Notes under the pieces: model-generated
Database searches by the model: none
The model's input: the letters and a program-made list of their open reading frames with translations, nothing else
Told to the model about the DNA's origin: nothing
From: Nocardioides sp. JQ2195
GTDB taxonomy: Bacteria; Actinomycetota; Actinomycetes; Propionibacteriales; Nocardioidaceae
DNA: 64,000 nt
Reading direction: 5' to 3'
NCBI RefSeq assembly: GCF_012272695.1
Contig: NZ_CP050902.1
Location: forward strand, 682,001 to 746,000
Translations under genes and position numbers: made by a program
Part shown: piece by piece, positions 35,259 to 44,245 of the stretch
How the letters are laid out: each line of letters begins with the position of its first letter
Position numbering within the stretch: the first letter of the stretch is position 1

Positions 35259-36979
35259 CTGAGAACGCGCAGAACGCGATCCGCAGCTACCGCCCGGGCG
35301 GTTGGTACGCGATCTTCGGTGAGCACGCCAGCGTGCTGTTGCCGGAGAGCGAGAAGCCCCGCGTCGCGGCACTGTGGGAGCTGGTCGACTCCGAGGCCGG
35401 CTTCGACGAGCTGCTCGATGCCCTGATCGCCACGGGTCTGCGCAGCCTCCCCGGGTTCGTGCTGGTCAGCACCGCCGAGGAGCCGACTCGCATCGTGCTG
35501 CGTGGCTCGGCCCGGGCCGAGGTCACCCTCGGCAACGGCGAGCGGGCCAGTGTCGACGGTGGCGCCGCCGCGACGTGGGTCGAGAAGGCACTGTCCGACG
35601 TGGCGAGCCTGCAGCTGGTGCTCGAGGACGACGGCGAGGCCGTGGACTTCGGCATCCGAGGAGGGCTGGTCCGCGCCTCACGGGTCGACCAGCCGCCGTA
35701 CGCCGAGCGCTCCGGCGATGCCTCCGAAGGTGCTGCCGCTGATGCTCCAGCCGCGGTGTCCAGCGATGCCGGTGCCGTGCCCGTCGCCGACGACGAGCGC
35801 CAGCCGGAGTCACCTGCTGGGTCTGACGAGTCTCCCGTCGAGCCCGCCGAGTCGTCCGCCGCGGGGCGCGACACCGCCGGTGAGGACTCCGCGCCGGTCG
35901 GTGGGGCGTACGCCGCTCCCGTGGTCGGCGCCTTCTCCGTCGGAGCGGTCGGCGGCGCGCACGCAGCCGAGCAGCGCGAGGATGAGCAGTCGTCGAACGT
36001 CGAGCAGTCGTCGGACGTGGAACCCGCGTCGTACGCCGAGCCGGCGGCGTACGCCGAGCCGGAGGCGGAGCCGGTGCACGCCGAGCCGGCGTCGTACGCC
36101 GAGCCGGAGGCCGAGTCGGCGTCGTACGCCGACGAGCAGGAGGCTGAGTCGGTGCACGCCGCTGAGGGAACCGAGGGTGCTGCGTTCGTCGATGAGCAGC
36201 CGACCGAGGCACACGCCTTCCCGTTCTTCAACGACCCAGAGCCCGACGCGGCGCAGGTCGAGCCCGAGGCCGACGCACAGCACGGCGCCGAGGGGACACC
36301 TGGCGCTCCGGGCGGCCAGGGGGCAGCACCGTCCGAACCGATCTGGGGCCAAGCGCCGCAGGGCAACGTCTACACGCCTCCGGAAGCGCCGTCGAACCCG
36401 TTCGCGGGCGCGGAATCCGCCGAGCCCCCGATGTGGACGCCCCCCGAGCAGCAGCAGGCACCGCAGTGGGGTGCGCCGGCCGATACTCCGGCATGGGGCG
36501 AGCAGCCCGACCAGGGCAACATCGACCACGACGGACACACGCAGGCCGGCAACTTCAACTCCGGTGAGTTCGCCCGCCAGCACCCCGGGATCCCCGGCCA
36601 GCCGCAGGCGCCGAGCGTGACCGCACAGCCGGTGGCCAAGCTGGTCTTCTCCAACGGCGAGACCGTCGACGTCGACCGGGCCGTCCTGGTCGGACGGGCG
36701 CCCGAGGCCCGCCGGTTCACCTCGACGGACCAGCCGCGACTGGTGACCGTGACCAGCCCCAACCAGGAGATCTCCTCGACTCACCTCGAGGTTCGTCCGG
36801 GCTCGGGGGTCGATCACGGCAGCGCCATCGTGACCGACATGGGATCGACCAACGGCACCGTGCTGACCCAGCCGGGTTTCGCTCCCGAGGACCTCCAGCC
36901 GGGAATCGCCGTGCAGCTGCTGCCGGGATCCGTCATCGACCTGGGTGACGGTGTGACCATCCAGGTCACCAGCGTCTGA
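35255..36979 (+). CDS. FHA-domain protein with acidic repeat linker
   Basis: A 574-residue protein. Residues 1-130 form a globular N-terminal domain (RPGGWYAIFGEHASVLLPES). A long low-complexity region (about 145-455) follows, rich in Ala, Glu, Pro and Tyr, with tandem units like SYAEPEAE (DNA repeats 36021-36135). An FHA domain (about 465-570) contains VLVGRAPEARRFT and DMGSTNGTVL, the pThr-binding fold. It likely docks phosphothreonine proteins and is a natural substrate of the PP2C encoded upstream. No kinase is in the window. Confidence 0.9.
   Translation: MTENAQNAIRSYRPGGWYAIFGEHASVLLPESEKPRVAALWELVDSEAGFDELLDALIATGLRSLPGFVLVSTAEEPTRIVLRGSARAEVTLGNGERASVDGGAAATWVEKALSDVASLQLVLEDDGEAVDFGIRGGLVRASRVDQPPYAERSGDASEGAAADAPAAVSSDAGAVPVADDERQPESPAGSDESPVEPAESSAAGRDTAGEDSAPVGGAYAAPVVGAFSVGAVGGAHAAEQREDEQSSNVEQSSDVEPASYAEPAAYAEPEAEPVHAEPASYAEPEAESASYADEQEAESVHAAEGTEGAAFVDEQPTEAHAFPFFNDPEPDAAQVEPEADAQHGAEGTPGAPGGQGAAPSEPIWGQAPQGNVYTPPEAPSNPFAGAESAEPPMWTPPEQQQAPQWGAPADTPAWGEQPDQGNIDHDGHTQAGNFNSGEFARQHPGIPGQPQAPSVTAQPVAKLVFSNGETVDVDRAVLVGRAPEARRFTSTDQPRLVTVTSPNQEISSTHLEVRPGSGVDHGSAIVTDMGSTNGTVLTQPGFAPEDLQPGIAVQLLPGSVIDLGDGVTIQVTSV
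36021..36135 (+). repeat. Tandem repeats in the FHA gene linker
   Basis: Imperfect units built from TCGTACGCCGAGCCGG and GCCGAGCCGGAGGC encode SYAEPEAE-like peptides. They are internal to the reading frame and in-frame in length. Confidence 0.75.
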
Positions 36980-36996
36980 GGCGCCTCGCGATCACC

Positions 36997-38550
36997 ATGG
37001 CCATCACCTCCGAGACCGCCCTGGTCGCCGAGCCCGAACGCCGGTTCCGGGCCTTTGCGGTCGACCGCGCGATCGCGTGGACGTTGTTCGCGGCCGCTGC
37101 GGTCGCAGGGTGGTGGTGGTTCTTCCGCGAGGACGAGGTCTGGCCCGGGATCGCGATCATCGTCGCCACTGTCGTGGTGGTGAGCCTGGCGTTCGTCGTG
37201 GTGCTGGGCATCAAGGGCACCAGCCCCGGCAGGTCGATGATCGGCCTGCGGGTGGTCGGCGTCGACGGCGGTGAGCCCATCGGGATCCCACGTGCCCTGG
37301 TCCGTAGCCTCATCCTGGGCGTGGGCTCGCTCCCGATGTTCGGGCTCGGGTTGGCCACGTTGGCCTGGACGGCGGTCGAGGACCGGACCCGCGAGCGCCG
37401 CGGTTGGCACGACCACGTCGCCCGATCGGTGGTGCTCGACGTGCGTCCGCGTCCGGTGGCGGAGGTCGAGGCCGACGAACGGCCGCGCCATGTCGTGAAC
37501 CTGACTGCGATGAAGCTGATGCCGGTGCGCCAGCAGAGTGCGCCCGTCGTCCCGGCGCCCGAGCCTGCCCCCACCCCGTCGCCCTCAGGTCAGCCTGACG
37601 GCCGGCCCGTCGGCGAGTCGATGAAGCCGCCCAGCGGGTTCGAGACCCCCGAGGCCAGGCGTCGCAGGATCGATGCCCCGTGGCACACAGATGCGTCCGC
37701 GACCGGTTCTGCGCCTGGTCCGCAACCGTCGACTGCTCCCAGCGCGGACCGGCCGGCTGGGCCTGCGCAACCCGGGCAACCCGGGCAGTCCGGGCAGTCC
37801 GGGCAGTCCGTGCCGTGGAAGTCGCAGCAGCCCAGTTCGCAGCAGTCGGGGCCGCAACAGCCCAGTTCGCAGCAGTCGGGGCCGCAGCAGCCCGGGCCCC
37901 AGCAGCCCGGCCCCCAGCAGCCCGGACCGCAGCAGCCCGGCCCCCAGCAACCCGCCGCTTCCGGTTCTCTCCAGGGCCAGCAGGGAAGTCCGAGCTCGCC
38001 CGGCCAACCGCCCCCTCACCCGGGGGCACAGCAAGCATCGCCGCCGCCACCCCGGCACGACGGGAGCGGTGTGATCGGCGCTGTCCCCGGTCGGCACGCT
38101 GGGCCGCCGCCCCGGTCCAGTGGCTCGAGCACCCGGGCAACCACGGGCCAGCCGACTGGCCAGCCAGCGGGTCAGCCAGCGGGTCAGCGCAGGGCGCAGC
38201 CCTCGCGTCCGCCGATCACCTGGCGAGTCACCTTCGACACGGGGGAGTCCTTCGTGGTGGAGGGCCTGGGCCTGGTCGGACGCCAGCCCTCCGGTCGACC
38301 GGGGGAGCCGGTGCGCCACGTCGTGCCGCTGCGCTCCGACGACATGTCGATCTCCAAGACCCACGCGCAGTTCCACATCGCCTCCGACGGGGCTCTGGTC
38401 GTCATCGACCGCGGCTCCACGAATGGATCGCTGTTGCTCCGCAAGGGAGTGTCGCGGGAGCTGTCGGCGGGTCGACCGACCACGCTGGTCGACGGTGACC
38501 GGGTGTGCTTCGGTGATCGCCAGATGACGGTCACCAGGGAAGGTTCATGA
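36997..38550 (+). CDS. RDD-FHA membrane protein
   Basis: A 517-residue protein. Residues 1-150 form an RDD domain with four hydrophobic helices (AFAVDRAIAWTLF, SPGRSMIGLRVV, RRGWHDHVARSVVLD). The middle (about 175-395) is a Pro/Gln/Gly/Ser-rich linker with QQPGPQQP repeats. The C-terminal FHA domain (about 405-510) contains DRGSTNGSLLL. It tethers a phosphothreonine reader to the membrane. It lies 17 bp after the first FHA gene and 25 bp before the ABC ATPase gene, so all belong to one transcription unit. Confidence 0.9.
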   Translation: MAITSETALVAEPERRFRAFAVDRAIAWTLFAAAAVAGWWWFFREDEVWPGIAIIVATVVVVSLAFVVVLGIKGTSPGRSMIGLRVVGVDGGEPIGIPRALVRSLILGVGSLPMFGLGLATLAWTAVEDRTRERRGWHDHVARSVVLDVRPRPVAEVEADERPRHVVNLTAMKLMPVRQQSAPVVPAPEPAPTPSPSGQPDGRPVGESMKPPSGFETPEARRRRIDAPWHTDASATGSAPGPQPSTAPSADRPAGPAQPGQPGQSGQSGQSVPWKSQQPSSQQSGPQQPSSQQSGPQQPGPQQPGPQQPGPQQPGPQQPAASGSLQGQQGSPSSPGQPPPHPGAQQASPPPPRHDGSGVIGAVPGRHAGPPPRSSGSSTRATTGQPTGQPAGQPAGQRRAQPSRPPITWRVTFDTGESFVVEGLGLVGRQPSGRPGEPVRHVVPLRSDDMSISKTHAQFHIASDGALVVIDRGSTNGSLLLRKGVSRELSAGRPTTLVDGDRVCFGDRQMTVTREGS

Positions 38551-38575
38551 AGCAGATGCGCAAGGAGATGTGTTC

Positions 38576-39730
38576 ATGGCGGTGATCCAGGCCCGGGGGC
38601 TCGGAAAGGCCTACAAAGGCAAGAATGCCGTGTCCAACCTGTCGTTCGACGTGCGCCCGGGGACCGTCACCGGCTTCCTGGGTCCCAACGGCTCGGGCAA
38701 GTCGACCACCATGCGGCTGATGCTCGGCCTCGACTCCGGGGTCGGCACCTGCACCTTCGACGGTCGGCCGTTCGCGGCCTACGACAACCCCATGCAACAC
38801 GTGGGGGCGTTGCTCGAGGCGAAGCCGTTCCACCCGACTCGCACGGCACGCAACCACCTGCGGATGATCGCGGCCCCGAACGCGATCCCCGACCACCGGG
38901 TCGACACGGTCCTCGACATCGTCGGTCTCTCCGACGTGGCCGGCAAGGAACCTGGCACCTTCTCCCTCGGCATGGGCCAGCGACTCGGCCTCGCTGCGGC
39001 GCTGCTCGGCAACCCCCACACCCTGATCCTCGACGAGCCGGCCAACGGCCTCGACCCGCAAGGGATCCGCTGGATGCGCGACCTGCTCAAGGCGCAGGCA
39101 TCCGAAGGACGTGCGGTCTTCGTCTCCAGCCACCTGCTCAGCGAGATGGCCCTGATGGCCGACGAGCTGGTGGTGATCGGGCGCGGGCGCATGATCGCCA
39201 ACGGTCCCGTCGAGGAGTTCACCAAGCAGAGCCGCGCCAACCACGTGAAGGTGCGCAGCCCCGAAGCCACCAGGCTGGCCTCGATGATCGGCCAGCGACT
39301 GGCCGGTCACGGATCGGTGAAGGCTGTCGGCCCCAGCGAGCTCACCGTCATCGGGCTCAGCGCCGACGACATCGGTGACATGGCCTTCGAGAGTCAGATC
39401 CGGTTGCACGAGCTGTCGACCATCCAGGCCTCCCTCGAAGATGCGTTCCTCGAGCTCACGGGTGGTTCCGAGGAGTTCCAGGCCCACGCGCCGATGCCGT
39501 CGCAGCCGCCGTACCCCGGCCAGCCGCAGCCGCAGCCGCAGCCGCCGTACCCCGGCCAGCCGCAGCCGCAGCCGCAGCCGCCGTACCCCGGCCAGGGGCA
39601 GCCGCAGCCGCCGTACGCCGGCCAGGGGCAGCCCCACCCTCCCCAGCAGGGCGTCCCGTGGGGAACCCCCGGGCAACCGACACCGCAGACACCGCAGAAC
39701 CCCGAGGACAACGCAGGAGGCCGGGCATGA
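38576..39730 (+). CDS. ABC transporter ATP-binding protein with Pro/Gln-rich tail
   Basis: A 384-residue ATPase: Walker A GPNGSGKST (residues about 36-44), signature FSLGMGQRLGLAAALL, Walker B LILDEPANGLDP and the switch His in SSHLLSEM. Residues about 305-384 are a low-complexity tail of YPGQPQPQPQPP-type repeats not found in ordinary ATPases of this class. The domain resembles multidrug/antibiotic-export ATPases (CcmA type). ATG 38576 has AAGGAG eight bases upstream. Its stop overlaps the permease ATG. Confidence 0.93.
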   Translation: MAVIQARGLGKAYKGKNAVSNLSFDVRPGTVTGFLGPNGSGKSTTMRLMLGLDSGVGTCTFDGRPFAAYDNPMQHVGALLEAKPFHPTRTARNHLRMIAAPNAIPDHRVDTVLDIVGLSDVAGKEPGTFSLGMGQRLGLAAALLGNPHTLILDEPANGLDPQGIRWMRDLLKAQASEGRAVFVSSHLLSEMALMADELVVIGRGRMIANGPVEEFTKQSRANHVKVRSPEATRLASMIGQRLAGHGSVKAVGPSELTVIGLSADDIGDMAFESQIRLHELSTIQASLEDAFLELTGGSEEFQAHAPMPSQPPYPGQPQPQPQPPYPGQPQPQPQPPYPGQGQPQPPYAGQGQPHPPQQGVPWGTPGQPTPQTPQNPEDNAGGRA

Positions 39731-40569
39731 CCGCCGCGTTCAAGTACGAGTGGAGGCGACTGACGTCGTTGGCCTCCACCTGGTGGATCACCGGCACCTC
39801 GGTGGGCGTGAGCGTCGGCTTCACCCTGCTGGTCTGCATGTTCATCCGGTTCAACCTGCCCGGAGAGCTCAAGGGCGACGTCTCGAAGGACGACTCACGG
39901 TTCTTCCTCGAGGCCGGAATGACGCAGTTCTCCAACGTCGATCCGTTCTACTACCTGGTCGCCTTCGCGATCGCCATCCTGGGCGTCCTGTCCTGGGGCC
40001 ACGAGTACCGCCACGGAATGATCCGCGCGACGCTGACCGCCGTGCCCAACCGGACGGCGGTCTGGGCCGCGAAGTTCGTCACGATCGGGGCGTGGGTCGC
40101 GGCAGTGGTGGTGATCAGCTGCGTGGTGTCGCTGATGGTGACGATGCTCTTCTTCGGATCGCTCGACTTCGACTACGACTGGGGGGAGCTGTTCCTCTCG
40201 GTCTTCCAGCGCATCGTGTTCTCGGTGCTGTTGACCTGGTTGGTGATGGCCGTGACCGAGCTGATCCGTCACCAGACCTTTGCGCTGGTGCTGCTCTATC
40301 TCTGGCCGCTGGGCGTGGAGAGCCTGCTGCGCCTGTTCTTCCTGATCTTCGGCCAGTTCAACCAGGGCATCAACGACGCGGCCCGGTTCATGCCGTTCAA
40401 CGCCGGCAGCCGGATCATCCAGGACTTCTCGTTGATCAACGGCTATGAGTCCGTGGACGGCGTCTTCGACTCGCCGTTGAGCGCCCTGGGCGGGGCCATC
40501 ATCTTCGGTGGCATCACGGCGTTGGTGATGGCCGGGTCGCTCTTCAGCTTCAGGACCCGCGACGCCTGA
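39727..40569 (+). CDS. ABC transporter permease
   Basis: A 280-residue membrane protein with about six hydrophobic helices of the ABC-2 type. It has WGHEYRHGMIRATLTAVPNRTAVWAAK, typical of permeases that pair with CcmA-like ATPases, and a large extracytoplasmic segment after the first helix (residues about 42-75). It overlaps the ATPase stop (ATGA). The substrate is unknown. The following 100 bp before the convergent subtilase gene hold only weak inverted repeats. Confidence 0.88.
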   Translation: MTAAFKYEWRRLTSLASTWWITGTSVGVSVGFTLLVCMFIRFNLPGELKGDVSKDDSRFFLEAGMTQFSNVDPFYYLVAFAIAILGVLSWGHEYRHGMIRATLTAVPNRTAVWAAKFVTIGAWVAAVVVISCVVSLMVTMLFFGSLDFDYDWGELFLSVFQRIVFSVLLTWLVMAVTELIRHQTFALVLLYLWPLGVESLLRLFFLIFGQFNQGINDAARFMPFNAGSRIIQDFSLINGYESVDGVFDSPLSALGGAIIFGGITALVMAGSLFSFRTRDA

Positions 40570-40669
40570 CCCGCGAGCCCCGGGCTGAGACCAACGGATT
40601 GGTCGGTTCCCGGACTCGGACCCGACCAGGTTGTTGGTCCCAGTGGGTGCGGGGACGGCGCACGCTCGG

Positions 40670-42799
40670 TCAGCGGGTCAGGACCACAGGGATGCGCACG
40701 CGCGTGCCGTTGGCGCCGCGCCAGGTCACCCACCCGCTGTCGGGCTCTGCTCCGGTGCCCGCCCGGGTGGCCCGGATCCGGAAGCTGCGGGTCTCACCGG
40801 GGGCGATCTTGATCGCGGCCGGCCGCACCGAGACCTGGTGCCGGTCGAAGCCGGAGGCGCCGGAGGAGTAGTACATCGGTCGGTGCCCGACATTGGTGAC
40901 GCGCCGGGTGACCACGGTGCCGCGTGCGGGGACGCGCCGCTGGACCGAGGGCAGGTTGAGCCGGGAGTAGTCGCTGCGGTTCTTGAGGGCGCGGCGGTAG
41001 GCCGTGGGGGACAGGTCGTAGACGAGCCCGGGAGCGACGCCGGTGCGAGCCTTCACGATGCCGGCTCCCTGCTTGAGCGCACCGGGCTGGCCAGCGGCGG
41101 AGCGTGCGCTCGTCATCAGGGCTGAACGCACTCGGTTCGCGCTCCAGCCCGGGTGGGCCGAGCGTAGGCGAGCAGCCAGCCCGCTGACCTTGGCGGCAGC
41201 CCCGGAGGTGCCGCTGAGGAGGGCCCATCCGCTGCCGTCCGCGGCCGGCGTGGATGCGGCGAGCAGCCCGAAGCCCGGCGCTGCGAGGTCTGGCTTGGCC
41301 ACGTCGGCGCGGGGCGAGCCGGTGGCCGACCACGGCATCACCCGCGCCGGCCCTGCCGCCCCGGGCGTGTGCACCAGGCGGCCTTCGAGACGAGGAGTGG
41401 CGCGCACCGCACGACGCAGACGGGTACCTTCGGCAGCCTTCACGTGGAGGGTCGGCACGGCGTGGAAGTCGGTGCTGAGCTCCTCGCCGACGGCGTTGAC
41501 CAGGACCATCCCGACACCGTCGGCCAGGTCGACCGCCGACGACTTGTCGACGCGAGCGATTCTGCCGCGGGCGCACACCACGATGGCGTCACTGGCCCGG
41601 GCCGCGTCGAGGGAACCGGGGATGCACAACCGTGCCTCGGAGCGGCGGTGGCCGGGAGCCGGGATGGTGCCGCCCAGCACGACGCGGGCCGCCCTCGGCA
41701 GCTCCTGCGCGGTCAGGATGCCCGGGATCGGGGCCTGCCCCGGCAGGCTCAGCGCTCCGGTGCGGTCAGGACCGGAGCTGGCGGCGACCGTGGTCACCCA
41801 CGGCTGCTGGTAGCCCGTCCGGCCACTCGAGTTGCCCGCCGCCGTGGTCACGACGATGTCGCGCTCAGCGGCGCCGAGCAGGGCAAGGTCCAGGGTGTCG
41901 GTGCCGGGGCTGGAGGCCACCGAGAGGTTGAGGACGTCGACCCGGTCCGCCACTGCCCTGTCCACCGCGCTGACCAGGTCGGCGGTCGCGCAGCCGTCGT
42001 CCTCGGGGTCGGGCGCCGACCAGCACGCCTTGTAGACGGCCAGGCGGGCGTCGGGTGCTGCACCGGAGAACGTGCCGAGCCGGTCTCCGGACGCGAGCGC
42101 GGTGACGTCGCTGTTGCCCGCGGCGACCGAGGCGACCTGGGTGCCGTGCCCGGAGTCGTCACGGGGAGAGAGTGAGGCGCCGGAGCGCAGGTTGGACGCG
42201 CCGAAGCCCTCGACGAACCAGCTCGCCGCCACGATCTTGTCGTTGCAGGCATCGTCGGACCAGCCCTGGGCAGGCTCGCAGCTGCCGGAGAACGTCGCGG
42301 GGAGCCGGCCCAGGGTGGTGCTCACACCGAGGGCCGGGGTGCCGGGGGAGACGCCGGTGTCGATCACGCCGATCACGGTGCCCTTCCCGCCCGTGCCCGT
42401 CGTGGGCGACGCGACTCGTGCGGCGGCCGGGGCAGTGTGGCCGGCGACCCGGCGCAGGGAGTTGTGCTCGACCCGCACCACGTCGGAGATCGAGCGTGCC
42501 TGGCTCGCCTGCTCCGCGGTGAGCTCGGCGGCGAAGCCGTTCAGCGCGGCGGTCCAGCGATAGGTCGGCTCATCGACTCCGAGACGCGCCAGCGTGGCGT
42601 CCTGCTCGGCCACCAAGGTCGTGCGATAGTCAGGAGCGCTCAGGTCGCCGCGGTAGCCCGCGGTGCCCGGGCCTGACAGGGTGACGAGATAGAGACCGGT
42701 GGTCTCGTCGGCATGCGCCGTCGGGGTGGATGCCAAGGGTGTGAGCGCAGCGAGGAGCGTCACGCCACCAAGGGCGCAGCCCACGAGCACGCGTCGCAT
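40670..42799 (-). CDS. Secreted subtilisin-like serine protease (S8)
   Basis: About 709 residues. A signal peptide with a positive start (MRRVLVG), hydrophobic core and cleavage near TAHADET precedes an inhibitor-I9-like propeptide (about residues 35-115). The S8 catalytic triad is D147 (VIDTGVSP), H218 (DSGHGTQ) and S532 (GTSGAAAK); N323 (AGNSS) forms the oxyanion hole. A PA-like insert is present before the Ser. The C-terminus resembles an Fn3-like type III domain. It is exported and probably cell-wall or medium located. ATG 42799 is preferred over GTG 42820. Confidence 0.9.
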   Translation of the reverse strand: MRRVLVGCALGGVTLLAALTPLASTPTAHADETTGLYLVTLSGPGTAGYRGDLSAPDYRTTLVAEQDATLARLGVDEPTYRWTAALNGFAAELTAEQASQARSISDVVRVEHNSLRRVAGHTAPAAARVASPTTGTGGKGTVIGVIDTGVSPGTPALGVSTTLGRLPATFSGSCEPAQGWSDDACNDKIVAASWFVEGFGASNLRSGASLSPRDDSGHGTQVASVAAGNSDVTALASGDRLGTFSGAAPDARLAVYKACWSAPDPEDDGCATADLVSAVDRAVADRVDVLNLSVASSPGTDTLDLALLGAAERDIVVTTAAGNSSGRTGYQQPWVTTVAASSGPDRTGALSLPGQAPIPGILTAQELPRAARVVLGGTIPAPGHRRSEARLCIPGSLDAARASDAIVVCARGRIARVDKSSAVDLADGVGMVLVNAVGEELSTDFHAVPTLHVKAAEGTRLRRAVRATPRLEGRLVHTPGAAGPARVMPWSATGSPRADVAKPDLAAPGFGLLAASTPAADGSGWALLSGTSGAAAKVSGLAARLRSAHPGWSANRVRSALMTSARSAAGQPGALKQGAGIVKARTGVAPGLVYDLSPTAYRRALKNRSDYSRLNLPSVQRRVPARGTVVTRRVTNVGHRPMYYSSGASGFDRHQVSVRPAAIKIAPGETRSFRIRATRAGTGAEPDSGWVTWRGANGTRVRIPVVLTR

Positions 42800-42931
42800 C
42801 ACGAGTCCCACCAGTCGCACGGGTTGCCGAAGTCACCATGGTGGCAGCCATCGGAACCGGATTCAATTCTTTCTGCACAGGCCTCGGACCCGCAGGTCCC
42901 ACGCCCTGCTCGGTCGTCGCCGGTCGTTGCC

Positions 42932-42937
42932 TAGGCT
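42932..42937 (+). promoter_or_regulatory. -10 element TAGGCT of the HAD gene (leaderless type)
   Basis: TAGGCT ends seven bases before ATG 42945, with no ribosome-binding site. Confidence 0.5.
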
Positions 42938-42944
42938 GTCACAC

Positions 42945-43607
42945 ATGGATCCGTTCGTGGTGGGTTTTGACCTGGACATGACCCTCATCGACACCGTCCC
43001 GGGCTTCTCGGCCACGCTCGTCGCCCTCGGTTTGGAGCTCGACGTCGACTTCCCGGTCGAGACGCTGACCGCCAGGCTCGGGCCGCCTCTCGGGTCGATG
43101 CTCGAGGAGTACCTGTCCGCGGACCGCATCCCGGCCGCGGTCGACCGGTTCCGCGAGCTCTACCCGGGCTCGGCGATCACCCCGGTCACCGCGTTCCCGG
43201 GCACCCACGAGGCGCTGGCCGCCGTACGCCGCCTTGGCGGTCGAAGCATCGTGGTCACCGGCAAGTTCACCCCCAACGCCCAGCTGCACGTCGACCACCT
43301 GGGCCTGGAGATCGACCACCTGGAGGGCATGGTCTGGGGCGTCGGGAAGGCCGCGATCCTCAAGGAGATGGGTGCGTCGGTCTATGTGGGAGACCACGTC
43401 CATGACGTCGAGGGCGCGTTGGCGGCGGGTGTCACGAGCGTCTCGGTGCTGAGCGGAGGATGCAGCCGCGACGAGCTCGAGGCGGCCGGGACCCACGTCG
43501 TTCTCGACGACCTGGGCCAGTTCCCCGAGTGGTTGGAGTCGCACCGATCCCCTCGGGACGGCACCGGGACAAATACTCGGTCCCACGGCGCAACACCGAT
43601 GGCCTAG
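42945..43607 (+). CDS. HAD-superfamily hydrolase (phosphoglycolate phosphatase-like)
   Basis: A 220-residue phosphatase with the nucleophile motif FDLDMTLIDT (D9, D11), motif II in IVVTGKF, the catalytic Lys in KAAILKEMG and VYVGDHVHDVEGALAAG (acidic motif IV). Such enzymes hydrolyse small phosphate esters; the exact substrate is not given by sequence. It starts at the leaderless-type promoter. The next gene's possible -10, TAGGCT, overlaps its stop at 43605-43610. Confidence 0.88.
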   Translation: MDPFVVGFDLDMTLIDTVPGFSATLVALGLELDVDFPVETLTARLGPPLGSMLEEYLSADRIPAAVDRFRELYPGSAITPVTAFPGTHEALAAVRRLGGRSIVVTGKFTPNAQLHVDHLGLEIDHLEGMVWGVGKAAILKEMGASVYVGDHVHDVEGALAAGVTSVSVLSGGCSRDELEAAGTHVVLDDLGQFPEWLESHRSPRDGTGTNTRSHGATPMA

Positions 43608-43677
43608 GCTTTGCTGCCGCGGCCAACGTGGCCCGGTGCAGGCAGCATCAGACAGCACACCCAGGAAGGGGCATCCA

Positions 43678-44073
43678 GTGCCCAGTGGCAAGGTGAAGTG
43701 GTACGACGGCGAGAAGGGCTTCGGCTTCCTGTCACAGGAGGACGGACCCGATGTCTACGTGCGCGCCGAAGCCCTCCCCGAGGGTGTCACGGTCCTGAAG
43801 GCCGGCACGAAGGTCGAGTTCGGCATCGCGCAGGGACGCAAGGGCGACCAGGCCCTGCAGGTGCGGGTCCTCGATGCACCGGCGTCGGTGTCGCGCAACA
43901 AGTCGAAGGCGCAGCGCAAGAAGCCGGAGGAGATGGTCACGATCGTCGAAGACCTGATCCGTCTCCTCGACGATGTCGGCGAGGGCTACCGCCGGGGCCA
44001 CCACCCGGATGCCAGGACGGCTCGTCCGACCGCCAAGCTGCTGCGCGCCCTGGCCTCGGAGCTCGAGCTCTGA
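43678..44073 (+). CDS. Cold-shock-domain protein with C-terminal helical extension
   Basis: A 131-residue protein. Residues 1-65 form a cold-shock domain (GKVKWYDGEKGFGFLSQEDGPDVYV, with RNP1- and RNP2-like motifs). The first motif, KGFGFL, matches RNP1; the second is altered (DVYVRAEA rather than DVFVHFSA), and the region is followed by a basic and helical extension of about 65 residues. It likely binds single-stranded nucleic acid. GTG 43678 is preceded by AGGAAGGGG. The extension sets it apart from ordinary 67-residue CspA. Confidence 0.88.
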   Translation: MPSGKVKWYDGEKGFGFLSQEDGPDVYVRAEALPEGVTVLKAGTKVEFGIAQGRKGDQALQVRVLDAPASVSRNKSKAQRKKPEEMVTIVEDLIRLLDDVGEGYRRGHHPDARTARPTAKLLRALASELEL

Positions 44074-44245
44074 GCTTCCCCCTGGCGCTCGCCGCCGGCG
44101 ATCCCGGGAGGGTCCTCTTTGCTGATCGACCCGGTCGGGGGCGAGCTGCCGACCGGTGACTCGCGTGCGGTCTGCAGTCACGGAGTGTCGGTGGCCCGCG
44201 ATCGTCCGTGGTGGCACCACCGGTGACCTCCCGCGGGACCGGGCT

